A DNA stretch of 64,000 nucleotides from Symbiodinium microadriaticum (Eukaryota > Sar > Dinophyceae > Suessiales > Symbiodiniaceae). This document shows, one piece after another, positions 42,001-51,599 of this stretch. The notes beneath the pieces were generated by a model. It was not told the DNA's origin, did no database searches, and saw nothing but the letters and a program-made list of their open reading frames with translations. Both the position numbers and the translations under genes were made by a program. Where the stretch lies: assembly GCA_001939145.1 (NCBI GenBank), contig LSRX01000281.1, forward strand, positions 571,936 through 635,935. Reading direction: 5' to 3'. How positions within the stretch are numbered: the stretch's first letter is position 1; the number at the start of each line of letters is the position of its first letter.

Positions 42001-45000
42001 NNNNNNNNNNNNNNNNNNNNNNNNNNNNNNNNNNNNNNNNNNNNNNNNNNNNNNNNNNNNNNNNNNNNNNNNNNNNNNNNNNNNNNNNNNNNNNNNNNNN
42101 NNNNNNNNNNNNNNNNNNNNNNNNNNNNNNNNNNNNNNNNNNNNNNNNNNNNNNNNNNNNNNNNNNNNNNNNNNNNNNNNNNNNNNNNNNNNNNNNNNNN
42201 NNNNNNNNNNNNNNNNNNNNNNNNNNNNNNNNNNNNNNNNNNNNNNNNNNNNNNNNNNNNNNNNNNNNNNNNNNNNNNNNNNNNNNNNNNNNNNNNNNNN
42301 NNNNNNNNNNNNNNNNNNNNNNNNCTCTCTCTCTCTCTCTCTCGTTCTCCCTCCCCTCGCTTCTCTGTCAGAACTCGCTCTTTGCTGTTGCACTACTTGC
42401 TACCAACTGCTCCAACCCTGAACCCTGAACCCCTAAACCCTTGAACCCTAAACCCCAAACCGTCAGCTGCTCGCTCGCAGGCCTGGATCCATGCTTCCGT
42501 GCCGCTGAGTACGACGACAGCGCCTTGGACCGCATTCTTCGGTGGAATCTGCAGCTCACGTGGTTCTGTGCTAGCTCAGGCTCAGATGATGATGATGACA
42601 TCGAAGATGCTTTGATGGAGGACTTAGAGAAGGGCGCGGCTTGCCAGGTCAAGCTACGCAGTGTAGGGCCACGGGTTACGCAGAGGGCTTCGGTTTTCGG
42701 TGTTGTTTGTACCTAGGTTAGCTATAGGTGTTATGAGATTTCGGGGCTCGGGGAAGACAAAAGCTCACACAGTAGTGCCTCGCTAGACATCTAGGCAGAT
42801 CTAGGCAGCATCCCTAATGCCCGACTTAAGTGAGGCTGATGCCAAAGGCATTCTCCGCTTTGCAATAGTTGCATCCCGAAGGATGAAGAGACTGGGTGGG
42901 GATTTCGGTGAAACCCGTTATGTACAGTCTAGGGGTTAGGGTCCTATAGGGTTTAGGGACCCCGGTTAGTCTATAGTCTAAAGTCCTCGTCATAAAACCC
43001 TATATATGTATAGTACGTATATGTCTAGGATATTTTACATCCCTGAACCCTATAGAATGTGATGTCATCTATATGTATCCTTCCCTGACTAGGTTTTGTG
43101 GACCCCAAGATGGAAGAGCTGGCTAGGCTCAGCGCTGGAGGCTACCGCAACGCAGCGAGGAACCTTCACAAGTGGGTACACAAGTCGGGGAAGACCCTGC
43201 TTATCCAAGTTTCTGCATGTGAAGTACCACTGAAAAATTCGGCTTCTGCGGTGAGCTGGCCTGTCCTCACACTCGAGAATTGGTTGCAGTTTCTACTTCA
43301 AACAGCCGGGGCTGAACTTGTACTTGGAGGCTTTGGGGTGCAGGAATGTGATCGCTACGAAGCGATGTTCCTTCGCTTCTGGGAAAGGTACAAGACATTC
43401 CAGCCCGGCCATGCTGTCTATTCTGGTGCCACTGCTAAAAGTACTGCAGAGCTTCAACGGACGATACCATTCTGCATACATGGTGATGAGGGCCGGGGTC
43501 TCTGCAAGGTCCCCATTCAGATTGAATCCTTCCAACCAGTCATCCCTTTTCTTGGAGAAAACGACCTCAACATGCTCGGGCACCCTGATAATATACCAGC
43601 AGGATTGTGTAGGCCTTGCTAGTTCCCTATTGAGTTGGAATTGGTACTCGCTAAGGCACTCTTTTTGTACCCGGTTGTTGCACACGGTTATGCCCTCTTC
43701 CCTATATGCTGCACAAGACGGAACGATCGATCGTCTCCATCAGAACATGGCCGAGGACCTCACGAAGCTCTTCAATGAAGGAATCGAAATTGAAGCCACA
43801 CCTCGGCACGTATCCCCAAGCCCCAAGCCCTACAAACCGAATCTCGGAAACACGATCTCTAGCTGGCCTGTTAAATTGAGTGCTAGTGAGTATCAGGTCG
43901 AGGGGGTTGGTACCAAGCGCTTTTGGGTGGCGATCGCTGGCATTAAAGGCGATTGGCCATATCTGAGAAAGGCCATGGGGCTTGCTGTGGGATTCGCTAG
44001 CCGCAGGAAGTGCCACATTTGTCCTGGGGACGAGCCTTTTATTCTAGCTATATGGCAATGTTATATTTTAATGTTTCGGCAAATTAAGCTAATGATCCAT
44101 AGATATCATGCAGTTCATGCACATACTCTCCCAGGACTGGTGGGAGATTGGACCCGACTCCCAAGTCCGGACTTTTGCTGGCGAGATACCAAATCCCTTC
44201 AAGCAAAAAGTTTCTCCGCTGAGGAATATTCCCGGATGCAAGAACCCCACGATGATTCAGCCAGATATTATGCACTGTTTTAACCTGGGCTTTGGGAAAG
44301 ACCTTGCTGGCAGTGCGGTTATGTTGCTTTGTCGGTTGGATATCTTTCCAGGCAACTCCATCGGGGAAAAATTGGATTCCGCCTACCAGGACTTCAATTC
44401 CTGGTGCAAGATCAACAAACGCACAACTTTCCTCAAGAAGTTTGAGCTCAAAACGTTCAAGATCACGTCGATCCAAACCTGCATGTTAACCCCCAACCTA
44501 TGTCCCCAACCTATGCTATATTGTCAATATTGCAAACCGAGTATGATATGCAAAGCATAGAGCTGAAGTCTCGGGAAGCCCAATCAGCTCAGGCAGCGGC
44601 AATTTCCCACTGGATGTGGCAAGGCGTATGATGTCGCCTTGATTTGCAAGTGGCTCTGTGCTTTGCTACAAACTTTGGCGCAGGGAGAGGCAGATTCGTG
44701 GATGCAATAGGATCATATGGTTTAGGCGTTTAGGGTCTAGGCTTTAGGGGTTTTTTGTTTTTCAATCCCAGGGCCTGGAGGATGAGCTTCTACAGGTCTT
44801 GCACTGGGGTCTTCATGAAGGCAATACGTGCTTCAGCATCATGTACGGAAGTGGCTTGTGGCTGCCGCTGGACACAGCCAAGCGTGCAGTTTCCCGCGGC
44901 TACAACATGATGGTGCTTGGTTTCGTAATATACTTCGGAATGGTACGTATAATTATAGTCTAGGTGCCAGCCAGCATATGTTTGCACTCCGGAGGAAGCT

Positions 45001-45428
45001 TTCACTGGCCTAGCTTCCTTAGCTACCTCTCGCACGTGGCCGCTGTTCAAGCTGCGGCCGAAATTCCATTTGTTCGCACACATTCTGACGCTTAGCAACA
45101 ACCAGAGTGTCCCCCCAAAGCCCTAAAAATGCCTAAGCCCTAAGTTCCTAATTAACTTCGACGACGAACCGAAATCTAGCTGAGGAGGAGCATGGAGTTG
45201 CAAGCGAAACGTGTGGAAGATGATTCGAGCATCGCTCTCATTGACAAGGTCATTCTGAACCCCTTGTCGTTCAGTTGCTGGAGCGACGAGGATTATATTG
45301 GGCGGGTAGCTAGAGTGGCACGTCGTGTGGGGAACAGCCGAAAGCTACCCTACCGAACAATCTCCAGAATTCTGGCAAGCTACAAACGGCAACTTAAGAA
45401 GCACTGCGGCTCAGCCGTGAAGCTCTGA
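35561..45428 (+). CDS. Multi-exon TNP2-like (transposase-related) dinoflagellate protein
   Basis: Exons by eye: 35561-35794, 35945-36097, 36173-36265, 36339-36387, 36968-37186, 37365-about 38970, 39099-39124, 40036-about 40210, 40652-40770, about 40882-40990, 41158-about 41255, 41341-about 41440, 41517-41685, 42481-42660, 43093-43579, 43656-43809, 43897-44031, 44135-about 44470, then pieces near 44615-44710, 44770-44935, 45015-45110 and 45190-45428 (stop). The C-terminal part has HGDEGRG, KGDWPYLRKA, KCHICPGD and DIMHCFNLGFGKDLAGSAV in order, resembling the RNase H-fold plus CxxC plus D-MH core of TNP2-like transposases. I remember this protein type as abundant in Symbiodinium. It may be two genes if the TAG at 39125 is a true stop. 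Confidence 0.75.
36173..37186 (+). CDS. Acidic and coiled-coil exons of the TNP2-like gene
   Basis: 36173-36265 is Asp/Glu/Ser-rich (DEGSDASYDDSDSGEGGESE) and ends at a GC donor. 36339-36387 continues DPNISDVEDESHSG. 36968-37186 has a short heptad-like helix (IDELKAQQAYLEELQVLLAL). Phases agree through all three. The 580-bp intron 36388-36967 carries TTTAGGG-type DNA in its first part and CCCTAAA-type DNA before the acceptor. Confidence 0.6.
37365..38983 (+). CDS. Large exon: AEQAASPDEV repeats, then basic RGRGKG/Lys-rich region
   Basis: Joins 37186 across a 178-nt GT-AG intron with a split Cys codon. Residues from about 75 to 190 are tandem copies of a roughly 20-residue unit (core LAEQAASPDEV). 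Gly/Arg/Lys runs (RGRGRGKGRGQ) and then Lys/Thr/Pro runs (KTKPTPKSKTTRKSK) follow, typical of nucleic-acid-binding tails with nuclear localisation signals. The end SRKSCAYHQARNAAKAAGKS then EEAKQAA is a helical motif I have seen repeatedly in dinoflagellate proteins. It continues plausibly into 39099 (AAKAYKNTD). The literal frame stops at 38981. Confidence 0.7.
39540..39870. repeat. TTTAGGG tract with CTTCGTAGGG spacer
   Basis: An intronic G-type array in the plus gene in which GGGCTTCGTAGGGTTAGGGTT recurs about ten times, a higher-order unit distinct from that at 3.7 kb. It lies on the donor side of the exon near 39099. Confidence 0.8.
40036..41685 (+). CDS. Middle exons: acidic, helical and Lys-rich segments
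   Basis: The ATG-containing exon at 40036 (NEVHGIEEAKLVLEEFFEND) is followed by 40652-40770 (DEDGDFMLEEDEEPSYGKAA) and one near 40882 (SPVTMLPQFLQVLGKK). Next come a helical exon at 41158 (MIDKLNDLYNKMSDKEAEVI), 41341 (HLEKHKNEIMVFYVSCTKLD) and a Lys-rich exon at 41517 (KKDKTKKDKKDKKD). These are low-complexity linker and coiled-coil regions before the conserved core. Several introns end in CCCTAAA-type DNA. Exon edges are approximate. Confidence 0.5.
41997..42324. other. Assembly gap
   Basis: 328 undetermined bases inside the plus-strand gene, between its Lys-rich exon and the exon at 42481. An exon may be hidden here. Single or double N also occur at 10637, 23655, 29604-29605 and 39999. 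Confidence 0.99.
42481..43809 (+). CDS. Core exons with HGDEGRG block
   Basis: 42481-42660 has an acidic run (SGSDDDDDIEDALMEDLEKG). 43093-43579 holds YRNAARNLHKWVHKSGKTL, WERYKTF and IPFCIHGDEGRGLCKVPI. A 76-nt intron with a GC donor (43580-43655) joins GENDLNMLG to HSFCTRLLHTVMPSSLY, which keeps family-like continuity and phase. The Asp/Glu of HGDE is a candidate first catalytic acid by analogy to TNP2-like transposases. That is inference. Confidence 0.7.
43897..44560 (+). CDS. Core exons: KGDWP, CHICP and DIMH blocks
   Basis: 43897-44031 reads KRFWVAIAGIKGDWPYLRKA, then GFASRRKCHICPGD. After an intron with a GA (or other non-GT) donor, 44135 onward reads DWWEIGPDSQVRTFAGEIPN, then MIQPDIMHCFNLGFGKDLAG and WCKINKRTTFLKKFELKTFK. 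D-x-MH followed by a G-x-GKDL helix is the strongest similarity to TNP2/CACTA transposases. It could instead be a domesticated nuclear protein, since the gene is heavily spliced. Confidence 0.75.
44615..45428 (+). CDS. C-terminal exons of the TNP2-like gene
   Basis: Pieces in family order: GKAYDVALICKWLCALLQ (near 44625), LLQVLHWGLHEGNTCFSIMY then GSGLWLPLDTAKRAV (near 44780), FKLRPKFHLFAHILTL (near 45050) and ILNPLSFSCWSDEDYIGRVA to the stop at 45428. I remember the HWG...N.FF..LY..G.WL, LRPKFH and NP...SCW..EDFIGR order from dinoflagellate homologues. Exon edges are approximate. An in-frame TAG at about 44710 would stop the third-last piece if it is not spliced out. Confidence 0.65.
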
Positions 45429-45660
45429 GCACCCGGCGCTCGAAAAAAGTAGTCTTTGTCCGCAATTGGCAGCTGCTGCAGCTGCTGCTGCTGTGCAAGG
45501 CAGGCCGATGTATGTTTGTGCGCACCTACAGCCCGCCACCGCCCCACAAAGGTGTAGTTAACCACTGGCATGCATAACCCAACTCTCTCGTGCACTTTTC
45601 CTGCAAACGTGCGGAAACTTGTAAACGTAGCTAAAACACATCATCCCGAGCAGAAATATT

Positions 45661-45684
45661 ACGTAGCATAAATTTATGCTACGT
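45661..45684. repeat. Perfect 24-bp palindrome
   Basis: ACGTAGCATAAA followed by its exact reverse complement. A similar, imperfect sequence (CGTAGCGTTAATTTTTGCT) lies at 35016-35036, at the other end of the segment that separates the two LINE halves. Confidence 0.8.
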
Positions 45685-45689
45685 TGGAG

Positions 45690-46764
45690 GTTGTAGGAAC
45701 AAGAGCGATAACAGTGATGTGGCCACAGCTTTGGCCTCGCGGCAGGGCCTGCAGGAGGGGCATGAAGGGCGACCAACTCAAAGCGAAAGGGAGACTGATC
45801 TTCGGTATCGTCACCTGCAGAAAAGGACCCAGCAGGGTGCTCAGTCACAACAGCACAAGCACCAACCTCGTGCTGGTGGCTGCCATCAACGGCAACAAGA
45901 TCACACGCCCACAGCTTGCAAGGCCCCGTTTGCGGTGCTTTTCGATGAGCCAGTCGCGCAAGACACCCATGTTCTACCAGCCAAAGCAGAACCGATGCGT
46001 CTGTCCCACATCATCAACTCTGGAGACAGCATCGCCGTTGGGTTCCATCTGCCAACCCAGGTCGAGAAGGGTACTAGCAGCGTGCGGTATAGGACAGCCT
46101 GCAGAGGGCAATCGCTGCGAGCCACGTCGATTTTTCAAGTGTCGCCAGACGGCACCCAAAGCGCGCCACTGCAAGAACCATTTAGGGTGACACTGCCAGC
46201 CGTGAACCTCCGCAAAGAGCATGCACGGAGTCTCTCCGGTAATCCGTGATCGAAGGGCGTGGTGGATCGACAGCCAGCGAAAACCAAACTAGAGCACACA
46301 GTCCTGACAACCTTAAACGGAGGGCTCAAGATGCTCAACGCACGGAGTCGGGCTTGCAGCATTGCCACACTAAGCTTAAGCAAACCCGTGTCTCCAATGT
46401 CAAGTTCACTGCAAGGTGGTGCCGGGCAGGCTATAGCCTAACTGCGCCGTAAGGGCGCGTAGTTTATAGGGCGGGCCTGAGGCTCAACAACAGCACACAT
46501 GGAAGGGCGGCAAGTGCATTTCATTACCGAATCAAAGAAATTACTGCGCGTCGCCCCGTCAGCGAGTGCTGCCTCCAAGTTTTGGGCCTCAGGCTCGGCC
46601 CATAGGAGGCGGTCGTCCATGAAAATGAGAGCCCTGGCTGGTCCCTGAGTCACATAGCAAAGCCCATGCTTCAAAGTCGATCTCGGCCGGCAAGGCTTCG
46701 CTTGCCGTTTCCTGGCTTCCAATAGAAGTTTCACTGGCAACAAAAGGCTGCGGCGCTGCAACAC
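45690..46764 (-). mobile_element. LINE-like retroelement remnant: end of RT, connection, start of RNase H
   Basis: The minus frame 46438-46764 contains ARALIFMDDRLLWAEPEAQN, in which F-MDD-R is the catalytic motif of a non-LTR reverse transcriptase in its dinoflagellate form. Downstream, with frameshifts, come LLDLGWQMEPNGDAV (about 46.05 kb) and LVAVDGSHQHEVGACAVV with FELVAL (45.9-45.76 kb), the first Asp and the Glu of RNase H. In a shifted frame LLQALPRGQSCGHITVI follows. RNase H stops there, exactly where the 34.5-35.0 kb remnant picks up. Confidence 0.65.
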
Positions 46765-47489
46765 GAAGGTTTATGTCAAAACTCTCCTGTGGCACAATCG
46801 CAGCACCACTGTCACACAGCTGCAATGTACGAGGGAGCCTGGGCCTGGGCCCGTGGCCTAGGCGACGAAAGAAAAGCCTCACAGACTTCATCTTCAGTCG
46901 GCCCTCGAAACTCGTTGGTTGTCGGCGTGCCAAAGCACGCAAGGTGGCCTTAAAGTCAGCGGTTGTGCTACGACAATCATCCTGAGCGGCGCAGCTGGGA
47001 TCAGGACCGTGAGCCTGGAGGCCCTCCTGAAAAGCGTCACCGTAGTTCCCATGCGAAAAAGCAGAGTAATGAAAGGGCTGCGGGGAAATGCCAAAAGCAC
47101 AACCACACATCCAAATCATGCTCCAAGCCAAACGAAAAAGATCTCGTGAACAATCTGTCCCGTTGAAGGACTGTGACAGAGAGGCAACGTGTTTCATCTG
47201 TATGTCCAGCAGAAGTTGAGGACAGTGGCGTCCTGCATCTTACAATTTGGTATGCATCAAAGCACCACAGCTCTCGCCAAAGCTCGCTGTGTGCTGCATG
47301 AGTTCGGCAGAGCTCCCAATGCTCTGCAGAATTTCCCTCTTGGCAGTCTGCTTTTGAGACTGCTGCTTTCCTTTCCGCACTTCTTCCCCCAACAAAGAAA
47401 ATGTCCCCCATCAATGCCCTTTCCATCAGCCTTTCACATTTCAACCTGCTGTAATGAAATCCACCTAAGCCGCCCGAAGAGGGAGCCAT
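46589..47489 (-). CDS. Unrecognised ORF pair upstream of RT remnant
   Basis: An ATG at 47489 opens MAPSSGGLGGFHYSRLKCER for 82 codons to a strong GTAAG donor at 47243. A 46-nt gap ending in ACAG leads in phase 0 to a 202-codon frame (MKHVASLSQSFNGTDCSRDL) ending at 46589. The second frame overlaps the RT remnant in another frame, so at least its last third is probably not coding. It may be a decayed 5' part of the retroelement. Confidence 0.3.
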
Positions 47490-47499
47490 GGCACGGGAA

Positions 47500-48434
47500 G
47501 TGTTAGCCCAGCTTTGGGGAAGCCGGTTTCCAGCTCAAGACGCGGGGAGTCCCTTCCCGCTTGAGCCACTTTCTCAGGCCTTTGGGGGGGATAAACCTTG
47601 GGGAACCCCTTCCAACCCCCAGCCGTTAACATTTCTGCCAAGGTCTACGAAGCCACGAACCTTCAATCCCCAAGCCCCTCAATGGACTCAAACTCCAACC
47701 GGTCACAGCCTAAACTCCAAAACTCCAAAGCCTTATGCCGAACCAGAACCAAAACTCTGGTTCCCAAAGCCTCTTAGACATCCGACCCAAGCTTCTCCAA
47801 TGATAAAGTCAGCAGCAGAAGTCGTATACCGTAACCCTAAACCCTTCGAAACACGGATTCTTTAAACCCCGTTCACTTAAAGCAACTTTTTCAGGAATCC
47901 TTATGGAACCCCGAAAGGAACTCTTCTACAACCCTTATAGGATCCCTTTATAGAGACCCTTAAACAGGGGCTCGAAACTTCAAGGAATCGGAGGCGCCGG
48001 AGACCAGGAGCGGCCATGGAGGCAGCAGGAAACCTTTCCCAAACGATCCCTCCTAGGACCCATAAAAGGATGCCAGGGTTCAGGGGCGTAGGCCGTAAAG
48101 TTCAGGAGGGTCGAGGCTCGAGGGTTTTTTCCCTCCCACTTAGCAAGGACGAGCCCGCATTGCAGGGTAGAGTTCAGAACAGAGGGCAATGTGCAGGGCC
48201 CAGACATGTTTTTTTTGCCTCCCACCTTGCTAGGACGAGCCCGCATTGTATCGAGGGTGTGAGGCTCAAGGTTCGACAAAAACCCTTACAGCATACCTTA
48301 TAAGGTTACTATCTTCATGCTCGCACTGCGGTTTGCGTTGACACTGTTTGGGAGGGGAGGGGGTGTCAGTCAGGGCTTTAAGTTGCTGATCCGTTCATGG
48401 CTCCCTGGGCTCGTGCTCAGGAACCTAAAGTTTC

Positions 48435-48473
<39 letters not shown>

Positions 48474-50800
48474 CAGTCATCTCCCAGCAAAAAGATGGGC
48501 ACCCGCGTTGTCTCCACCCCGGAGCGCTAATCACACACAAACGGGACATGGGGCTCCGAAAGCGTCATGGCTCCATGCAAGGCAGAGCAAGCAAAGCAGA
48601 GCCAATGGAAGCGATAATAAGTTGAAAAACTCAAGCAAGCGCATGTCGGCCGTACGAAGCACACGATGCGTGCAGATCAGGGCGCGAATGTCTTGTATCG
48701 ATGCAAACTCATGTTTGCGATGCAGGTACAAACCAATCCCGCATTAATGTGGCGACATGCTTGCCGAGATGAACAACTCGTCCTCGACATCCCGGCATGC
48801 TTGACAAACAGTGGAGCCAAGGCATCTCGAAGATTGATGCTCTGCTGTGCTGTGCTCGTGGTACTGAACGGGTTTGAACAATCTACGTCTGATCCAGCAG
48901 CGTCGAGGAAAGGTGCATGGTGCATAGAATGGCCGTGTTTGCGCAACACAGAAAGAGATATTCATCAGCATGACCCGATGTGTAACCGCAAATACAATTA
49001 GCAAGTGGGCGACGGAATGCTGCCAGTGCCGAGGGAGACATACTCCCAGCACAGAGAGCACACTCAAGGGCGACCCAAAGGCGCACGCCAGACGCAAAGG
49101 GAGCAGTGCTCGAGCACCGAGGGCGAAGACGCCATCAAGCCGGTACAAGAGAGGAACTGCACAAATTGACAACCCAACCACAGCAGTAAACGGCTCAAAG
49201 GCACAGCGCATGAGTCAGGAGGGCAGAGAGTCACAAGGAAGAAAGCCGGTAGCAGAGGCATCGAACAACAGACCAAATAACAACTCTCGGTGTCCATCGT
49301 CTGCGAGAGCAGCCATTGGCCAATGTGTTGGAGTCCGTTGGAGATGTAATAGGCCGGATGGGTGTGAAGTATACTGTTAGACGACATGCAGTTTCCAAAG
49401 CAGTTAAACTATCCTATAGGCAGACGCGAGGTGCCAGTCTCACAATTTACAGACTGAGCAGTGTTATCAAAATGGCGCAAGAGGGTACTATCGCCCGGGG
49501 TCCACACCCACCCTGTGCGCCCCCGACCCAAACGACTACTAACTGTAGGCCCGAGGAAAGTTTCATGAGAAACATAGTAAGTTACCGTCAGTGTTCCAGG
49601 GCAACTGCCCGTCAAAAAATCAGCAAAAGCGGCTCAAACTTTGAGCAAACACCATGCTTCCCTCCTTCTGATAAGTCAAGTTGAAACATTTAGCAAACAC
49701 GGACCATGGGTCGGGACTAGGCACGCAAGCTGCGGGCCTCAAACATCATAAGCAAAGGGTTTCGGGGAGCTTTATACCAAACACCACAAACGAGTCAGCG
49801 AATGGTCTTGCCTACAATGCCTACAATATCCTACAATCAACTCAAGCACCAAGTTATGCCCCCTGTAAAACCCTGAATATCCGTACACGACCCTTGCAGA
49901 ATCCCCACAGAGCTTCTGTAGGAGGCTTTGGATGACTTGGAACGCCGGTGTAACGCCCTTACGAAGTTTGCAGCCCCGTTGCAACCGATAATGCCCTACA
50001 CAGGCCGGCATGCCAGGCAGATTCGAAGGTAGCCGAGGAGCTAAGAAAAGTCCCGGCCGACGTGCCGGTGGAAGCGACACGAGTGCCTCGAAGCGCTGGG
50101 CTTTTTAGGGCTAGAGGTTTATAGGTGTTGGGATGCAGGCTTCCAGGGCAGGAAAAACCGAGACATTCTTAGGGCTCCTTATTATGGCTTCTATAGTCTA
50201 ACACCTTAGAGCCCTAAACCCCCTCCCTCTCTCACGGACTCGAGCCCTAGACCCTAAACCCAAGAATGGGGGCCGTCGTTTCCTTTCCGGCTCCAGGAGA
50301 ATAATAAGAATAAGAATAAGAACAACCGTAATAACAACAACCATAGTAGTACGGACTTAGAGCTAAACGGCCTCTCGGGGCCTGGGTGAGGGGTGGAGCA
50401 TGGGTCCAACGAGTTCGGGTTTCGGTTAGGTCGGGGATGTACCAGGACCCGGGCTTTTTCTGCAACGAGAGAGGGCATCCAGGGCGAGTCTACAGCGTTC
50501 AATGAAAGTGCGAAACTCATAGTCATACAAGAGCACTGAAAAAGCCGAACAGGAACGATAGAACCCCTTCGTTGCAGAACCTTCCGACAGCCCGAAAGAC
50601 CCTACTTCAGGTTGTTAAGGCTTTGCGTCTACAGTCGTAGGGTTTAGGGCTTATGAGCTCCTGTCAGGGATACATAGATATAGATGGTTTCGCTAACTCA
50701 AGGAACCCTGCATCGCGAACCCCCCCCCAAACTGAAACGTCTCAAAAGCCCCGAACCACGCCAACACTCCATAACGTAGAAGCCTGAACCCAACAAATCG
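47500..50800. other. No confident gene
   Basis: C-type tract at 47600-47870, then mixed sequence. ATG-started frames occur at 47488 (plus) and near 48017 (minus; MAAPGLRRLRFLEVSSPCL), and frames of 90-155 codons occur on both strands at 48.5-49.4 kb. None has convincing splice context. Confidence 0.4.
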
Positions 50801-50842
50801 TACGTCCTACACGAAGAAAATCTCTATCAACCCCTATAAAAC

Positions 50843-50929
50843 CCCCGGCGCCCTGACTTTTTGCCAGATTGGCGCCTCAATGGTGAGATCACCCAAGCGA
50901 CCGCAAGGATGCAAAGCTACCAAGAGGTC
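50843..50929 (-). CDS. Short exon, right-hand gene
   Basis: Twenty-nine codons, phase 0 to 0: DLLVALHPCGRLGDLTIEAP then IWQKVRAPG, acceptor CAACAG and donor GTTTTA. The opposite strand of this island is also open with splice-like ends, but the minus reading is longer and in phase at both ends. Confidence 0.5.
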
Positions 50930-51234
50930 CTGTTGCTTGCAACTTTCTGCCAGTAGGGGTTCTTGAACTACACGGATTTCGGGGTTTAGGGGCTTAGGAT
51001 GACGAGGTTTCCAACAGGACCAGGATTAAGGGAAAGGAGTTTCGGTTTGTGGGTTTGGGCATGTAGCGGACGCCCGAAACCATAATCACCTAAAAAGCCT
51101 TCAAGCCCCTGCTTAACCCCAAGCCCCCAAAAACACTTCTAAAACTGGCCTCTTCAGCACACTCCCCGCCAACCAACAAAGCCACACATAACAACACCAC
51201 GAACCTACATATGCACATATACATACATAGTTAT

Positions 51235-51435
51235 AAATCGGCACGTATGTACGTATGTATGTCTGTCTGTCTGTCTGTCTGTCGGTCTGTCTGCCTGCCT
51301 GCCTGCCTGCCTACCTGCCTGTCTGTCTGTCTCTCTGTATCTAATTATGTATGTGTGTGTGTGTGAATGTGTTTGTGTGTTTGCTTGTTGCTGTTTGCTT
51401 GATTGTTTGTCTGCTTGCTTGCATGTGTGTATGTG
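51235..51435. repeat. GTCT/GCCT and TGTG microsatellites
   Basis: Tetranucleotide GTCT and GCCT runs followed by GT-rich DNA. No gene. Confidence 0.8.
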
Positions 51436-51599
51436 ACTATCTACGTCTGTTCTGTGTATGTGCGTATACATGGTCAGGCGCTCCGCCCCCCCCCCCCCCC
51501 TGGTCCACGGTCCAGGATGCCACCCCGTCCCCTTTCGTCGGGGGTGGCGTGTGGGGTTCTCTTCCCCCTGAGGGGTGGTTGTTGGGTTTTGGGGTTTAG

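Noticed and set aside
41679-42444. Open frames spanning the N gap
   Set aside because: Their length comes from undetermined bases; the flanks show no coding signal in those frames.
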